Below are positions 17,924-27,710 of a stretch of DNA of 64,000 bases, one piece after another. The notes under the pieces were generated by a model that was given only the letters and a program-made list of their open reading frames with translations, was not told the origin of the DNA and ran no database searches. A program made the position numbers and the translations under genes. This stretch comes from Bosea sp. (in: a-proteobacteria) (GTDB taxonomy: Bacteria; Pseudomonadota; Alphaproteobacteria; Rhizobiales; Beijerinckiaceae), in assembly GCA_023910605.1 (NCBI GenBank), contig JAAVVV010000001.1, positions 1,168,698 to 1,232,697 on the forward strand, read 5' to 3'. Each line of letters opens with the position of its first letter. The stretch's first letter is position 1.

Positions 17924-18272
17924 CGTTTCTTAAACCGTGTCTCAACGTGGGACGCAATCGCGCCCTCGTCGCCATCATGGCGGCCAGATTGCACGGAGCA
18001 GGCCAGCAGCAGCCAACGAAGCTCACGGCCCAAACAACGGCGGCGCAGCGTTCGGGGTTCCGCTGTGAATATGAAATAAAAATTCGATAAAATTTTATTG
18101 TTCGATATGTTGGATGAATTAATTTTGCTTGTTAACGCCCGTAGAGTTGGTTAATTTTACCGTGTTCAGATATTAATCTTGAAATTGAAAGAGCAACAAC
18201 AGAGAAAGTCCAGCAGCATTAAAGCGGCGCCGACGTAACGGCAGCAGCCTGGCGGATCGATCGGAGTTCAAG
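17924..18272. other. AT-rich intergenic region
   Basis: Roughly 350 bases between the divergent penicillin-binding protein gene and the repeat-protein gene. From 18065 to 18200 it is strikingly AT-rich for this genome (AATTTTATTGTTCG, GAATTAATTTTGC, GGTTAATTTTACC). Such regions in rhizobia are often promoters bound by MucR-type proteins. I see no open reading frame, RNA gene or clear sigma-70 pair. Confidence 0.4.
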
Positions 18273-18860
18273 ATGAAACATGCCTTCGCCTCAATGTCGC
18301 TGATCGCGCTCGGCGCGCTGGTTCTGGGCGCAGCATCGGCGCAGGCCGGCACGCCCTGCCATGGCGCCCATTGCTACAAGCTCGTCGAGACCCCGCCAGC
18401 CTTCAGGCATGTTGCGGAAGAGGTCATGGTCCGGCCGCCGCAGCGCGTTGCCCGGCATGTGCCCGCCCAGTTCGAGACGGTCACCGAAACCGTGACCATC
18501 CGTCCGGCGCGCACGGTGGCGCACCATGTTCCTGCCAGATACGCCGTCGAGGCCGAGACCGTGATGATCGCCCCGGCCCGCAAGGTCTGGCAGGTTTCAG
18601 TCAACATGTTCGGCGAGAAGGTCGGCTGCTGGGTCGATGTCCCCGCGCAGTATGCCACGCGCCACCGCCATGTGAGGGTGCGGGACGCCCGGCTCGTTCA
18701 TGAGACCATCCCCGCCATTCATGCCGAGCGCTCGCGCGCCGTCATGGTCCGTCCGCCGACGATCGAATACGACGTCGTGCCGCCAGTCTATCGGACACGC
18801 CACCGCCAGGTCATGGTGCACCCGGGCTCCAAGGCCTGGGCGCCAGTCAGGAGTTACTGA
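18273..18860 (+). CDS. Secreted repeat protein of unknown function
   Basis: A 195-residue protein with a clear Sec signal peptide (MKHAFASMSLIALGALVLGA, cleavage near ASAQA-G). The mature part is built from imperfect repeats of about 25 residues following the pattern VPAxYxxxxExVmvrPARxVxH. Examples are ARHVPAQFETVTETVTIRPA, AHHVPARYAVEAETVMIAPA, VPAQYATRHRHVRVRDARLV and PPVYRTRHRQVMVHPG. Conserved cysteines lie near the start (PCHGAHCY) and in the middle (GCWVDVP). GGAG precedes the ATG. A strong terminator follows at 18893-18920, so the gene is probably monocistronic. No known domain is recognised. Confidence 0.78.
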   Translation: MKHAFASMSLIALGALVLGAASAQAGTPCHGAHCYKLVETPPAFRHVAEEVMVRPPQRVARHVPAQFETVTETVTIRPARTVAHHVPARYAVEAETVMIAPARKVWQVSVNMFGEKVGCWVDVPAQYATRHRHVRVRDARLVHETIPAIHAERSRAVMVRPPTIEYDVVPPVYRTRHRQVMVHPGSKAWAPVRSY

Positions 18861-18892
18861 TCTTCGAACGCAGTCGTACCACGGTTTTCCTT

Positions 18893-18920
18893 GCCCCGGC
18901 CTTCGCGCCGGGGCTTTTTT
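18893..18920 (+). terminator. Rho-independent terminator
   Basis: GCCCCGGC (18893-18900) and GCCGGGGC (18907-18914) form an 8-bp perfect stem around CTTCGC, followed by six T (18915-18920). It is 33 bases after the repeat-protein stop codon. Confidence 0.88.
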
Positions 18921-19105
18921 CGTCTTCCCGCCTTCGTGCGGGGCCTGGCTTTTTTTCGCCGGCATGCGCCCCGTATGCCTCCCTTTCCGGGCCTTGAGCC
19001 GGCGGCGCGTATCGCAGCCTTCGGGCGAAGCCTTGCGCAGGGCCGGGGCAGGGCCCACCTCTCAAGGGTGCGGCCCCCCGCCGCGACAACAAGAGGAGAG
19101 AGACG

Positions 19106-19759
19106 ATGACGCCGCAGGAACGCGACGTAATCGCCGGGATTTTCGATCGGCTCAAGCAGGTTTCCAATCAGCCGCGCGATCCGGAGGCCGAGCGCCTCAT
19201 CGCCGAGCGGCTCGCAGCTCAGCCCTATGCGCCCTATGCGATGGCGCAGGCCGTCCATGTCCAGGAGCAGGCCCTGCTCAACCTGCAGGCCCGCATCGAA
19301 CAGCTCCAGCAGGAGGTCGAGGATCTGCGCAGCCAGCCTCAGGCTCAGGGCGGGTTCCTGTCGGGTCTGTTCGGCGGCGGCGCGCAGCCTTCACCGCCGC
19401 CGCAGCGCCGCGCGCTGCCGGGCGCGATGCCGGCCGGCATGATGGCGGCCCGCCCCGGCCCGCCTCAGGATGCCGGCCCGGCTGGTGCGCAGCCGCAGGC
19501 CGGGCCATGGGGCCAGCGGCCCGGCGGCGGCTTTCTTGCCACGGCCATGACCACGGCCGCTGGCGTGGCGGGCGGCATGGTGCTCGGCAATGTGCTGATG
19601 AACGCCTTGCAGGGCGACAAGGCGGCTGCGGCGGACTCGACCGCGGCAGCCCCTGCGGCAAGCGAGGCGGGCGCCGAACCGCAAGCCGAGCCTGCCTCTT
19701 ATGAGGACCCGGGCGCCTTCGACGATGGCGGCGGCTCCGACGGCGGCGACTGGGCCTGA
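19106..19759 (+). CDS. DUF2076 domain protein
   Basis: A 217-residue DUF2076 protein. The N-terminus shows the family pattern MTPQERDVIAGIFDRLKQ, then the block PYAMAQAVHVQEQALLNLQARIEQLQQEVEDL, predicted coiled coil. The middle is Pro/Gly/Ala-rich, a glycine-rich hydrophobic stretch (FLATAMTTAAGVAGGMVLGN) follows, and the tail is acidic (DDGGGSDGGDWA). A strong GAGGAGAGAG site precedes the ATG. The family is periplasmic or membrane-associated and of unknown function. Confidence 0.85.
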   Translation: MTPQERDVIAGIFDRLKQVSNQPRDPEAERLIAERLAAQPYAPYAMAQAVHVQEQALLNLQARIEQLQQEVEDLRSQPQAQGGFLSGLFGGGAQPSPPPQRRALPGAMPAGMMAARPGPPQDAGPAGAQPQAGPWGQRPGGGFLATAMTTAAGVAGGMVLGNVLMNALQGDKAAAADSTAAAPAASEAGAEPQAEPASYEDPGAFDDGGGSDGGDWA

Positions 19760-19912
19760 ATCAGCCGGGTTCAGACGAATCCTGGCCAGAAGCCACGACC
19801 CCCCCCTTGGCGGCGGGCGGGTCAGGGTGTGCGGGCCGGAGAGAGCGATGACGGCCCGCGCGATCCGCAAAGGCGCGCGGGCGCACGGCGAGCCGGAAGC
19901 GCGAGTCGACGA

Positions 19913-20752
19913 TCAGATCACGATCACACGCATCCCGACGCGCACGCGGTTGTAGAGATCGGTGACGTCGTCATTGGTCATGCGGATGCAGCCCGAGGAG
20001 ACGGCCTGGCCGATCGTGTGCGGCTCGTTCGTGCCGTGAATCCGGTATAGCGACGAGCCCAGATACATGGCCCGCGCGCCCATCGGGTTGTCGGGCCCCC
20101 CCGCCATGAAACGTGGCAGATCGGGCCGGCGCTTGAGCATCTGCGCAGGCGGCCGCCAGTCGGGCCATTCCGCCTTGCGGGTGATGCTCTTCACACCTGC
20201 CCATTCGAAGCCCGGCCGCCCGACGCCTATGCCGTAGCGCAGCGCGCGGCCATTCTCGAGAACGAGGAACAGGAACTTGTTGGGTGTGTCGATCACGACG
20301 GTGCCCGGGCGGTGCGGCCCGTCATAGGCCACCTCCTGCTTTTGGAAGCGCGGGGAGAGCATGCGCTCGATCGGCCGGTCGATTTCGGCGCGCGGCTGGA
20401 TGCCGGCCATCTGCCGGGACAGCCGGGCCACGGGCTCACCCGTGAATGGGTCGGTCTGGTGGGACGGCTCCGGCCGCGCGGCGACGGGCCGGCGCGGCTC
20501 GGGCTGGGCGCGGTAGTATGTGCCCGGCGTAGGATCGCGTCCGGTCATCAGCAGTTCGATGAAGCCGCCGCCATAGGCGCCCGGCTGGCGCCCGGCTGGC
20601 GCCTGTGGAACCGAGCCGGTGTGCAGCGGTGCATGGGCGGCCCGCGCTGCACGCGGGGGCTGCGCGGGATCCATGAAGAAGGCCTGTGCGAGGGCCTGAC
20701 CGGGCAGGCCGAACGCAGCCAGCGCAAGGACGAAACGCGATACGCAACGCAT
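19913..20752 (-). CDS. L,D-transpeptidase (YkuD domain), secreted
   Basis: A 279-residue protein with a signal peptide (MRCVSRFVLALAAFGLPGQALA). A Pro-rich linker of about 100 residues leads to the YkuD catalytic domain: VVIDTPNKFLFLVLENGRAL, then the active-site motif HGTNEPHTIGQAVSSGCIRM with the nucleophile Cys. It forms 3-3 peptidoglycan cross-links or attaches proteins to the wall. ATG at 20752 is taken as the start; a GTG at 20761 is possible. The other YkuD protein in the window is at 29014-29700. Confidence 0.9.
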   Translation of the reverse strand: MRCVSRFVLALAAFGLPGQALAQAFFMDPAQPPRAARAAHAPLHTGSVPQAPAGRQPGAYGGGFIELLMTGRDPTPGTYYRAQPEPRRPVAARPEPSHQTDPFTGEPVARLSRQMAGIQPRAEIDRPIERMLSPRFQKQEVAYDGPHRPGTVVIDTPNKFLFLVLENGRALRYGIGVGRPGFEWAGVKSITRKAEWPDWRPPAQMLKRRPDLPRFMAGGPDNPMGARAMYLGSSLYRIHGTNEPHTIGQAVSSGCIRMTNDDVTDLYNRVRVGMRVIVI

Positions 20753-20931
20753 GTGTGACACTCTGAACTCAACACGACAGCCTGGCCGGAAGGGCCAGGG
20801 TCACGCCACGCTGCGCCCCGCCGCTCAATGCCGGGTAAATGGATCGGGTGTTGACGTGGTTGAGGATTCACCACGCGCGTTTTCCCTTCGGTATGGTTAC
20901 CCCGAGGCCGACAAACGCGGTTAATGAGGTC

Positions 20932-20945
20932 GAAAGCCGGCTTTC
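20932..20945. repeat. Short palindrome at a gene 3' end
   Basis: GAAAGCCGGCTTTC is a perfect 14-bp palindrome overlapping the stop codon of the small secreted-protein gene. It shares the AAAGCCGGC/GCCGGCTTT core with the two stem-loops after groEL, but it has no loop. It may help end transcription. Confidence 0.45.
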
Positions 20946-21381
20946 AGCGCCCGCCGCAGCGCATGAAGACCATCACGCCGTAGCGGTTGGCAACGGTGGG
21001 ATCCACCCAGCGCAGCACGAAGCGGCCGGGCTCGAAGGCCAGGAAGGCGCGATCCCTGGCGCCGCCGGCTTCCCCTTCCGGGCCGACATAGGTGGTTCCG
21101 CCCCAGCCCTGCTTGATGACATGCTCGCTCTTGCCGGGATCGTCGGGCTGGTTGAGCAGCACGCCGCCATTGGGCCCGCGGGCGATGATGTAGGGCGCGC
21201 TGCACGCGCCACGCGCTGCGGCCGTGACCTTGGCCGCGTCGGCCTCGCGGAAATAGGAGGCCAGGCCCCAGCGCCCCACCATCTGCTCGGCGCTCTGCGC
21301 CTGCGCCGGTGCGGTTGCGGCCAGACCCGCCATGGCGATGATGGCCGCCATCAGGGCGATGCGGGGCGATGCGAACGTCAT
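20944..21381 (-). CDS. Small secreted hypothetical protein
   Basis: A 145-residue protein with a clear signal peptide (MTFASPRIALMAAIIAMAGL, cleavage near APAQA-Q). The mature part has AEQMVGRWGLASYFREADAA and a C-terminal VANRYGVMVFMRCGGR, which could be a small beta-barrel-type domain. I do not recognise the family. Its ATG overlaps the stop of the upstream flippase gene (ATGA), so it is translated with the polysaccharide genes. Confidence 0.72.
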   Translation of the reverse strand: MTFASPRIALMAAIIAMAGLAATAPAQAQSAEQMVGRWGLASYFREADAAKVTAAARGACSAPYIIARGPNGGVLLNQPDDPGKSEHVIKQGWGGTTYVGPEGEAGGARDRAFLAFEPGRFVLRWVDPTVANRYGVMVFMRCGGR

Positions 21382-22823
21382 GCGGCTTCCCTCGGCTTGC
21401 GTCTGACAAGATAGGCCAGGAGGCCCGCACGGCAACCGGCGACATTGCCGGCCAGCATGATGGCGAGATAGATGACGCCGCCGAGCGCGAGCTGCGCGGT
21501 CAGCGCCAGCGAGGCGGGCTGGAGTTCGCGCAAGGGCCAGATGCCGATGAGCATCAAGCCCAGCGCGATGCCGATCACCACCAGTTCGCGCGCCGGGGGG
21601 CGTGCGCGGCGATGGCGCATGGCGCCGATGCCGACCAGAAGCGCGCAGCAGACAAAGGCAGCGGACATGGCCAGCGCCACCGCCGCCGGCCCGAAGGCTG
21701 CGCCCATGCCCGCCCAGATGAGCCCGAGCATGGCCAGGTTGAGCACCACCGCCATCAGGCAGGCGAATGCCGAGACGAGCGTGCGCCGGCTCATCAGGAA
21801 CACCGCATTGAACCCAACTTGCATGAGCGGCAAGGCCACGAAGGCCGGCATGAGCAGCCACAGATAGCCGCTGAAATGCCCGTGGAAGGCCTGAGGCACG
21901 ATGAGCGCCTCAAAAGCGGGAAGCACGGCGAGGAAGCCGCCGGCCACAGGCAGCATGACCGCGAGCACGATGACCATGTTGCGCGCGATGCGGTCATGGG
22001 CGGCGTCCAGCCCGTCGCGTTCGAGCGCCTTCACAGCCAGCGGCAGCAGCATGATCTCGACCGTGGCCCCGATCGTGGCGAGCACCTTGAAGCCGATATC
22101 GGCCGCAAGCGCGAGGTAACCGGCTTCCGCAAGCCCGTGCGCGCTGGCCATGTAGGCGCGGTTGAGCAGCGGAATCGTGGAGAGCAGCACATTGCCCGCC
22201 ACCAGCGGAAAAGCGTAGGTGGCGAACATGATGGTCTGCGACCGGTCGATCAGGCCCAGGCGCAAAGGCCCGTCGGACAGGGCGCGGCGCACCGCGAGCA
22301 CGCCTGCGAGCGAGCTCAGCGCCGAACCGGCAAGCACCAGCGACGGATTGTGCGTCCACCATGCCCCGCCGGCCATCAGGATCAGGGCGAGGATGTTCTT
22401 GATGATGACCATGCGCAGATAGGCGGCATCCGCCTGCCGCGCCCGCGCGACCGCCTGGTGATAGTCGAAAAGCCCGCCCAGAACCCCGGCGGTGACGGCC
22501 GCCATAGTCAGCGCCGCAGGCAGCCTGGGGTCGATGCCGGCCGCCAGCGCCGCCAGCAGCAGGGCGATCATGCCCAGCGTGCACAACGCCGCCAGTGCAT
22601 CGAGCGTGGCGCGGACCTGCGGCTCGCTGTCGCGTTTGCCGTTGGTGTAGAAGCGGATGGCGGACAGCTTGAGCCAGTCGATGCCCGCCGCGTTCACAAG
22701 GACCAGCAGGGCGGCTCCGAGAGCATAAAGCCCGAACTGCTCCGGCCCCAGGAACTTGGCGACAAGCAGGCCCAGCACGAAGTTGAGCGCGGAATTGACC
22801 GCGAAGGTGCCGGCAAGAAGCAT
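21378..22823 (-). CDS. Wzx-like flippase / polysaccharide transporter
   Basis: A 481-residue integral membrane protein with about 12-14 hydrophobic segments. The N-terminus MLLAGTFAVNSALNFVLGLL followed by VAKFLGPEQFGLYAL is characteristic of the MOP/Wzx oligosaccharide flippases. It probably moves a lipid-linked saccharide across the inner membrane. The upstream glycosyltransferase gene ends 16 bases before this start, and the small secreted protein overlaps its end. A longer frame to 23000 reads inside the glycosyltransferase gene and is not used. Confidence 0.8.
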   Translation of the reverse strand: MLLAGTFAVNSALNFVLGLLVAKFLGPEQFGLYALGAALLVLVNAAGIDWLKLSAIRFYTNGKRDSEPQVRATLDALAALCTLGMIALLLAALAAGIDPRLPAALTMAAVTAGVLGGLFDYHQAVARARQADAAYLRMVIIKNILALILMAGGAWWTHNPSLVLAGSALSSLAGVLAVRRALSDGPLRLGLIDRSQTIMFATYAFPLVAGNVLLSTIPLLNRAYMASAHGLAEAGYLALAADIGFKVLATIGATVEIMLLPLAVKALERDGLDAAHDRIARNMVIVLAVMLPVAGGFLAVLPAFEALIVPQAFHGHFSGYLWLLMPAFVALPLMQVGFNAVFLMSRRTLVSAFACLMAVVLNLAMLGLIWAGMGAAFGPAAVALAMSAAFVCCALLVGIGAMRHRRARPPARELVVIGIALGLMLIGIWPLRELQPASLALTAQLALGGVIYLAIMLAGNVAGCRAGLLAYLVRRKPREAA

Positions 22824-22839
22824 GGCGCGCCCGAACCGC

Positions 22840-23742
22840 TCAGAGGGTTCCGACGCGCTCGGGCGCGGCGCGGCCCGTGAGCACGTCGAACAGCCCGCGC
22901 AGATTGCCCTTGAGCCGGCCCTTTCGGTCCACCTCGGGCTCGGGGCGCAGCGATTTGACCAGATTGGCCACAAGGTTGCGCGCCAGCAGCGGCAGTGCAT
23001 GGCCCGGCGTCATGGTGCCCTTGCGCATCAGGTAGACGACGTTGACGACCTGCGCATAGCCAAGCTTGATCCCCGGCGAGCGCCCGCTCTTCACTCCCAG
23101 ATGCACCCCCCAGAGCTCATCGAAGCGCACCCGCTTGCCCGTCCCGCGGGCGCGTGCGCTGAAGTCTGTGTCCTCCTGCCAGCCATAGAGCTTCAGCCGC
23201 TCGTCGAAGCGCTGATCGCCGATCGCACTCATGCGGAAGCCCATGTTGCAGCCATAGCTCGGCACGTCGCCCGCGTTGGCGTGGGGCAGGCTTCGGCCTC
23301 CGGCGAGCAATGCCAGCGCCGCGGCGTCCTCCTTGGCCACGATGGCTTCCGCTGTCTCCCAGCCCAGGCCCGGCCCATGAATTCCGTCGGCCAGGATGCG
23401 GCCGGTGAAGGCGTTGACCGAGCCATCCGCCATCATCAACCGGCGCGCCTGCGCCAGCCAGAAGCGGGAGGGCGCGAAGTCGTCATCGAAGAACACGATC
23501 AGGTCGACATCCTCCTTGACCATCTCGATGCCGTGATTGCGCTGGATGGTGAGCCCGCGCCCCGCAATGGCCACCTCGACGGGCCGCCCCGCAGCCTCTG
23601 CCGGCACGCGCTCCACATCTTCTGGCGCGGCGCCGACCACGATCAGCCGCTCGGCCGGCTCGCTCTGATGCGCCAGCCCTTCCACCGCGCGGGCTACGAC
23701 CTCGGGCCGTCCTGCTGTCGCAAGGATCACGGCGATACGCAT
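22840..23742 (-). CDS. Glycosyltransferase family 2
   Basis: A 300-residue GT-A fold enzyme. The start MRIAVILATAGRPEVVARAV is a typical nucleotide-sugar fold. The DXD-type metal motif is in VFFDDDFAPSR, and WQEDTDFSARA matches the ED-type acceptor motif. AAGAG stands before the ATG. Being first in a unit with the flippase suggests it adds a sugar to the same surface glycan. The donor sugar is unknown. Confidence 0.87.
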   Translation of the reverse strand: MRIAVILATAGRPEVVARAVEGLAHQSEPAERLIVVGAAPEDVERVPAEAAGRPVEVAIAGRGLTIQRNHGIEMVKEDVDLIVFFDDDFAPSRFWLAQARRLMMADGSVNAFTGRILADGIHGPGLGWETAEAIVAKEDAAALALLAGGRSLPHANAGDVPSYGCNMGFRMSAIGDQRFDERLKLYGWQEDTDFSARARGTGKRVRFDELWGVHLGVKSGRSPGIKLGYAQVVNVVYLMRKGTMTPGHALPLLARNLVANLVKSLRPEPEVDRKGRLKGNLRGLFDVLTGRAAPERVGTL

Positions 23743-23929
23743 CGTCTCTTTCCGTCCGGGTTTGGAGTCGATCTGGCGTGATCCTAGCCGTTCCCGCCAA
23801 AGAATCCGTTACCCCGGCGTTTGGCAAACCGCGAGCCACTGCCGCGGCTTGCGTCCCGCGCATCGTTGCATCGCGCCTTCGCCTGCCGCGGAGGCTAGGC
23901 GCGGGCGCGCCGAAGTCTTACACGGGCTC

Positions 23930-24532
23930 ATGTCCTTGCCCGATGCGCCCCATGCCAGCGGCCAGGCCATCCGCCCCGTGCGCGATGGCGATGGCGAAGC
24001 CGTGGCGTCGCTCATCATGGCCTGCTTCGCCGAGTATCCGGGCTGCCAGTTCTCCTGGGACGAGTTTCCCGAGTTGCGCGAGCCGGCCCGTTGGGCCTCG
24101 GCGCGAGGCACGCGCATGCATGTCGCGGAGGATGGAGCAGGGGCGATCATCGGCTGCATCTGCGCCACTCCGGCCTTGCTCGCCCCGGCCTTGCTTGCCC
24201 CGGCCTTGCTCGCCCCGCACGAGGCTGGCGCCGCGCCAGCCGATGCGGCTGCGCCCATGGCCGTCGGTCGCTTCACAGAGCTGCACAAGTTCTACGTCGC
24301 CTCCGCCCATCGCGGCAGGGGACTCGCGCAGCGGCTGGCAGGGTTGGTTCTCGACGCCGCGCGAGAGGCTGGGTCTGACGGCGTGATGCTGTGGACGGAC
24401 TCGCGCTTCACGCGCGCGCACAGCTTCTATGCAAGGCTCGGCTTCGTGCGCCAGCCGCCCACGCGACGCCTGCATGACATCTCCGACACCACCGAGCATC
24501 TGTGGCTGCTGGCGCCGGCTCGCCGGCCATGA
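23930..24532 (+). CDS. GNAT family N-acetyltransferase
   Basis: A 200-residue acetyltransferase. The N-terminal IRPVRDGDGEAVASLIMACF and the acetyl-CoA-binding loop ASAHRGRGLAQRLAGLVL are diagnostic; FYARLGFVRQP is the last GNAT motif. An odd insertion in the middle, PALLA repeated three times, comes from a 15-bp tandem repeat (24170-24214). ATG at 23930 fits the domain start. It overlaps the following transporter gene (ATGA). Confidence 0.85.
   Translation: MSLPDAPHASGQAIRPVRDGDGEAVASLIMACFAEYPGCQFSWDEFPELREPARWASARGTRMHVAEDGAGAIIGCICATPALLAPALLAPALLAPHEAGAAPADAAAPMAVGRFTELHKFYVASAHRGRGLAQRLAGLVLDAAREAGSDGVMLWTDSRFTRAHSFYARLGFVRQPPTRRLHDISDTTEHLWLLAPARRP
24170..24214 (+). repeat. 15-bp tandem repeat, 3 units, inside GNAT gene
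   Basis: Three copies of CCGGCCTTGCTCGCC; the second has one substitution. Together they encode PALLA three times, in frame, in the loop before the acetyl-CoA-binding strand. Confidence 0.85.
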
Positions 24533-25422
24533 GGGGTTTGGGCGCCGCTCTCACCGGCATCAAGGCGCGCGGCCTCGCGCTGCCGCCTGTGCTGCTGGCC
24601 ACGCTCGGCGTGTTCCTGCTGACGGCAATGGATGCGGTGGTGAAGGGCCAGATGCTGGCCCATCCCGTCATCGTCTCGGTGTTCCTGCGCTTTGCCATGG
24701 GCGGCGCCATCGCCATTTGTGTGGTGCTGTGGCTGCGCCCGCCGCGGCCGACCGCTCCGGAGATACGGGCCAATCTCGTGCGGGTGCCGCTGGTGGTGGT
24801 CACGGCCGGCTCCTTCTTCTTCGCGATCAGCCTCCTGCCGCTGGCGGAAGCGATCGGCCTGTCCTTCCTCGCCCCGGTCTTCATCGCCGTGCTCGGCGTC
24901 GTGCTCCTGCGCGAGCGGCTCGATCCGAGCATCCTCATTGCGCTTCTGGCCGGCTTCGGCGGCATGGCGGTGATGCTCTGGCCCAAGCTTCAGGCGGGGG
25001 TCGATGGCTCGACGCTGGGCGTGGCGGCGGCGCTGTTTTCCGCCTTCGCCTATGCCTTCAACATCATCCTGCTGCGCAGGCTGGCGGTGAACCAGCACCC
25101 GGCCACCATCGTCGCCTTCCAGAACATCGGCCCTGCGCTGTTGCTGGCCCCCTTCGCGCTCTGGGCCTGGTCGCAGCCCGATGCGGCCGACCTCGTCATG
25201 TTCGCGCTGGCGGGCCTGCTGGGCGTGGCAGGTCATCTGGTGCTGACCTTCGCCTTCTCGCGCGCAAACGCCTCCCGGCTGGCGCCGACGGAATATACGG
25301 CGCTGGTCTGGGCGGCGATCATCGGCTTCACGTTTTTCGGCGAAGTGCCGACGTTCTTCACCGTGGCGGGCTCGGCGCTGATCGTGGCGGGCTCGCTGGC
25401 GCTGGGCCGCAAGCGGGGCTGA
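24529..25422 (+). CDS. EamA/DMT family transporter
   Basis: A 297-residue membrane protein with ten hydrophobic segments, made of two EamA repeats (LATLGVFLLTAMDAVVKGQ and GVAAALFSAFAYAFNIILLR). It belongs to the drug/metabolite exporter superfamily; the substrate is unknown. ATG at 24529 overlaps the GNAT stop (ATGA), so the pair may modify and export the same compound, which is inference. Typical motifs are LAEAIGLSFLAPVFIAVLGV and the C-terminal PTEYTALVWAAIIGFTFFGE. Confidence 0.87.
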   Translation: MRGLGAALTGIKARGLALPPVLLATLGVFLLTAMDAVVKGQMLAHPVIVSVFLRFAMGGAIAICVVLWLRPPRPTAPEIRANLVRVPLVVVTAGSFFFAISLLPLAEAIGLSFLAPVFIAVLGVVLLRERLDPSILIALLAGFGGMAVMLWPKLQAGVDGSTLGVAAALFSAFAYAFNIILLRRLAVNQHPATIVAFQNIGPALLLAPFALWAWSQPDAADLVMFALAGLLGVAGHLVLTFAFSRANASRLAPTEYTALVWAAIIGFTFFGEVPTFFTVAGSALIVAGSLALGRKRG

Positions 25423-25455
25423 TATCGCTGCCGCAATATCCTCATCCGGGAATTC

Positions 25456-25484
25456 TTGACAGGGCAGGGCACGACGCCTATCTC
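25456..25484 (+). promoter_or_regulatory. Sigma-70 type promoter of groESL
   Basis: A consensus -35 TTGACA (25456-25461), 17-base spacer and -10 TATCTC (25479-25484). The start of transcription would fall near 25490, immediately before the CIRCE element. Confidence 0.75.
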
Positions 25485-25495
25485 AACGCCAGCCG

Positions 25496-25522
25496 TTAGC
25501 ACTCTCTCGATGTGACTGCTAA
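25496..25522 (+). promoter_or_regulatory. CIRCE element (HrcA operator) of groESL
   Basis: TTAGCACTC (25496-25504), nine bases, GACTGCTAA (25514-25522). This matches the TTAGCACTC-N9-GAGTGCTAA consensus except for one base in the right arm (GAC for GAG). It sits just after the -10 box, where HrcA would block transcription. Confidence 0.92.
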
Positions 25523-25580
25523 CGGTCCGGGCCGGCAAGGCCCTCTCCCAAATGTTCAGTTGAGCAGAGGAAATACATCC

Positions 25581-25868
25581 ATGAAGTTCCGTCCGCTGCA
25601 TGACCGCGTGGTCGTCCGTCGCATCGAAAGCGAAGAGAAGACCAAGGGCGGCATCATCATCCCGGAGACGGCGAAGGAAAAGCCCCAGGAGGGCGAGATC
25701 ATCGCAGTCGGTTCCGGCGCCCGCGACGAAGCTGGCAAGCTCGTTCCGCTCGATGTCAAGAAGGGCGACCGCGTCCTGTTCGGCAAATGGTCGGGCACCG
25801 AAGTGAAGATCGATGGCCAGGAGCTCCTCATCATGAAGGAGTCGGACATCATGGGCATCGTCGGCTGA
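25581..25868 (+). CDS. groES: Co-chaperonin GroES
   Basis: A 95-residue GroES, the lid of the GroEL folding chamber. [20 protein letters not shown] at the start, the mobile loop ([19 protein letters not shown]) and the C-terminal [20 protein letters not shown] are all canonical. The start at 25581 has GAGGAAAT upstream. It is first in the groESL operon, 56 bases before groEL. Heat-shock control by HrcA is expected from the CIRCE element. Confidence 0.98.
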   Translation: MKFRPLHDRVVVRRIESEEKTKGGIIIPETAKEKPQEGEIIAVGSGARDEAGKLVPLDVKKGDRVLFGKWSGTEVKIDGQELLIMKESDIMGIVG

Positions 25869-25885
25869 AGCCGGACGACGTCTGA

Positions 25886-27568
<1,683 letters not shown>

Positions 27569-27603
27569 GGACAGCCATCCGCCTGCCTTCGCGGGCATGG
27601 GAG

Positions 27604-27633
27604 TTCAAAGCCGGCGCAAGCCGGCTTTGTTGC
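27604..27633 (+). terminator. Stem-loop copy 1 after groEL
   Basis: CAAAGCCGGC (27606-27615) and GCCGGCTTTG (27620-27629) form a perfect 10-bp stem closed by the GNRA-type tetraloop GCAA. The sequence after the stem is TTGC, not a T-run. It lies 36 bases after the groEL stop codon. A second, identical copy occurs at 27681-27710. Confidence 0.7.
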
Positions 27634-27680
27634 GCGGCAAGGACGTCTGAAGTCCAGCCAACCGCTCCTCTGCGAATCGT

Positions 27681-27710
27681 TTCAAAGCCGGCGCAAGCCG
27701 GCTTTGTTGC
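27681..27710 (+). terminator. Stem-loop copy 2 after groEL
   Basis: Identical over all 30 bases to the copy at 27604-27633: stem arms at 27683-27692 and 27697-27706, loop GCAA. It is followed by TTGCTTTCC. This is a direct duplication of the hairpin, with 47 unrelated bases in between. Confidence 0.7.

Noticed and set aside
15308..18079. A 923-codon open frame on the plus strand
   Set aside because: It is antisense to the penicillin-binding protein and DUF1214 genes, is full of His/Arg/Gly with no domain, and arises from high GC at third codon positions.
21369..22880. A 503-codon plus-strand frame across the flippase
   Set aside because: It is rich in Gln, Arg and His with no hydrophobic pattern or domain, while the minus strand encodes a clear multi-span flippase.
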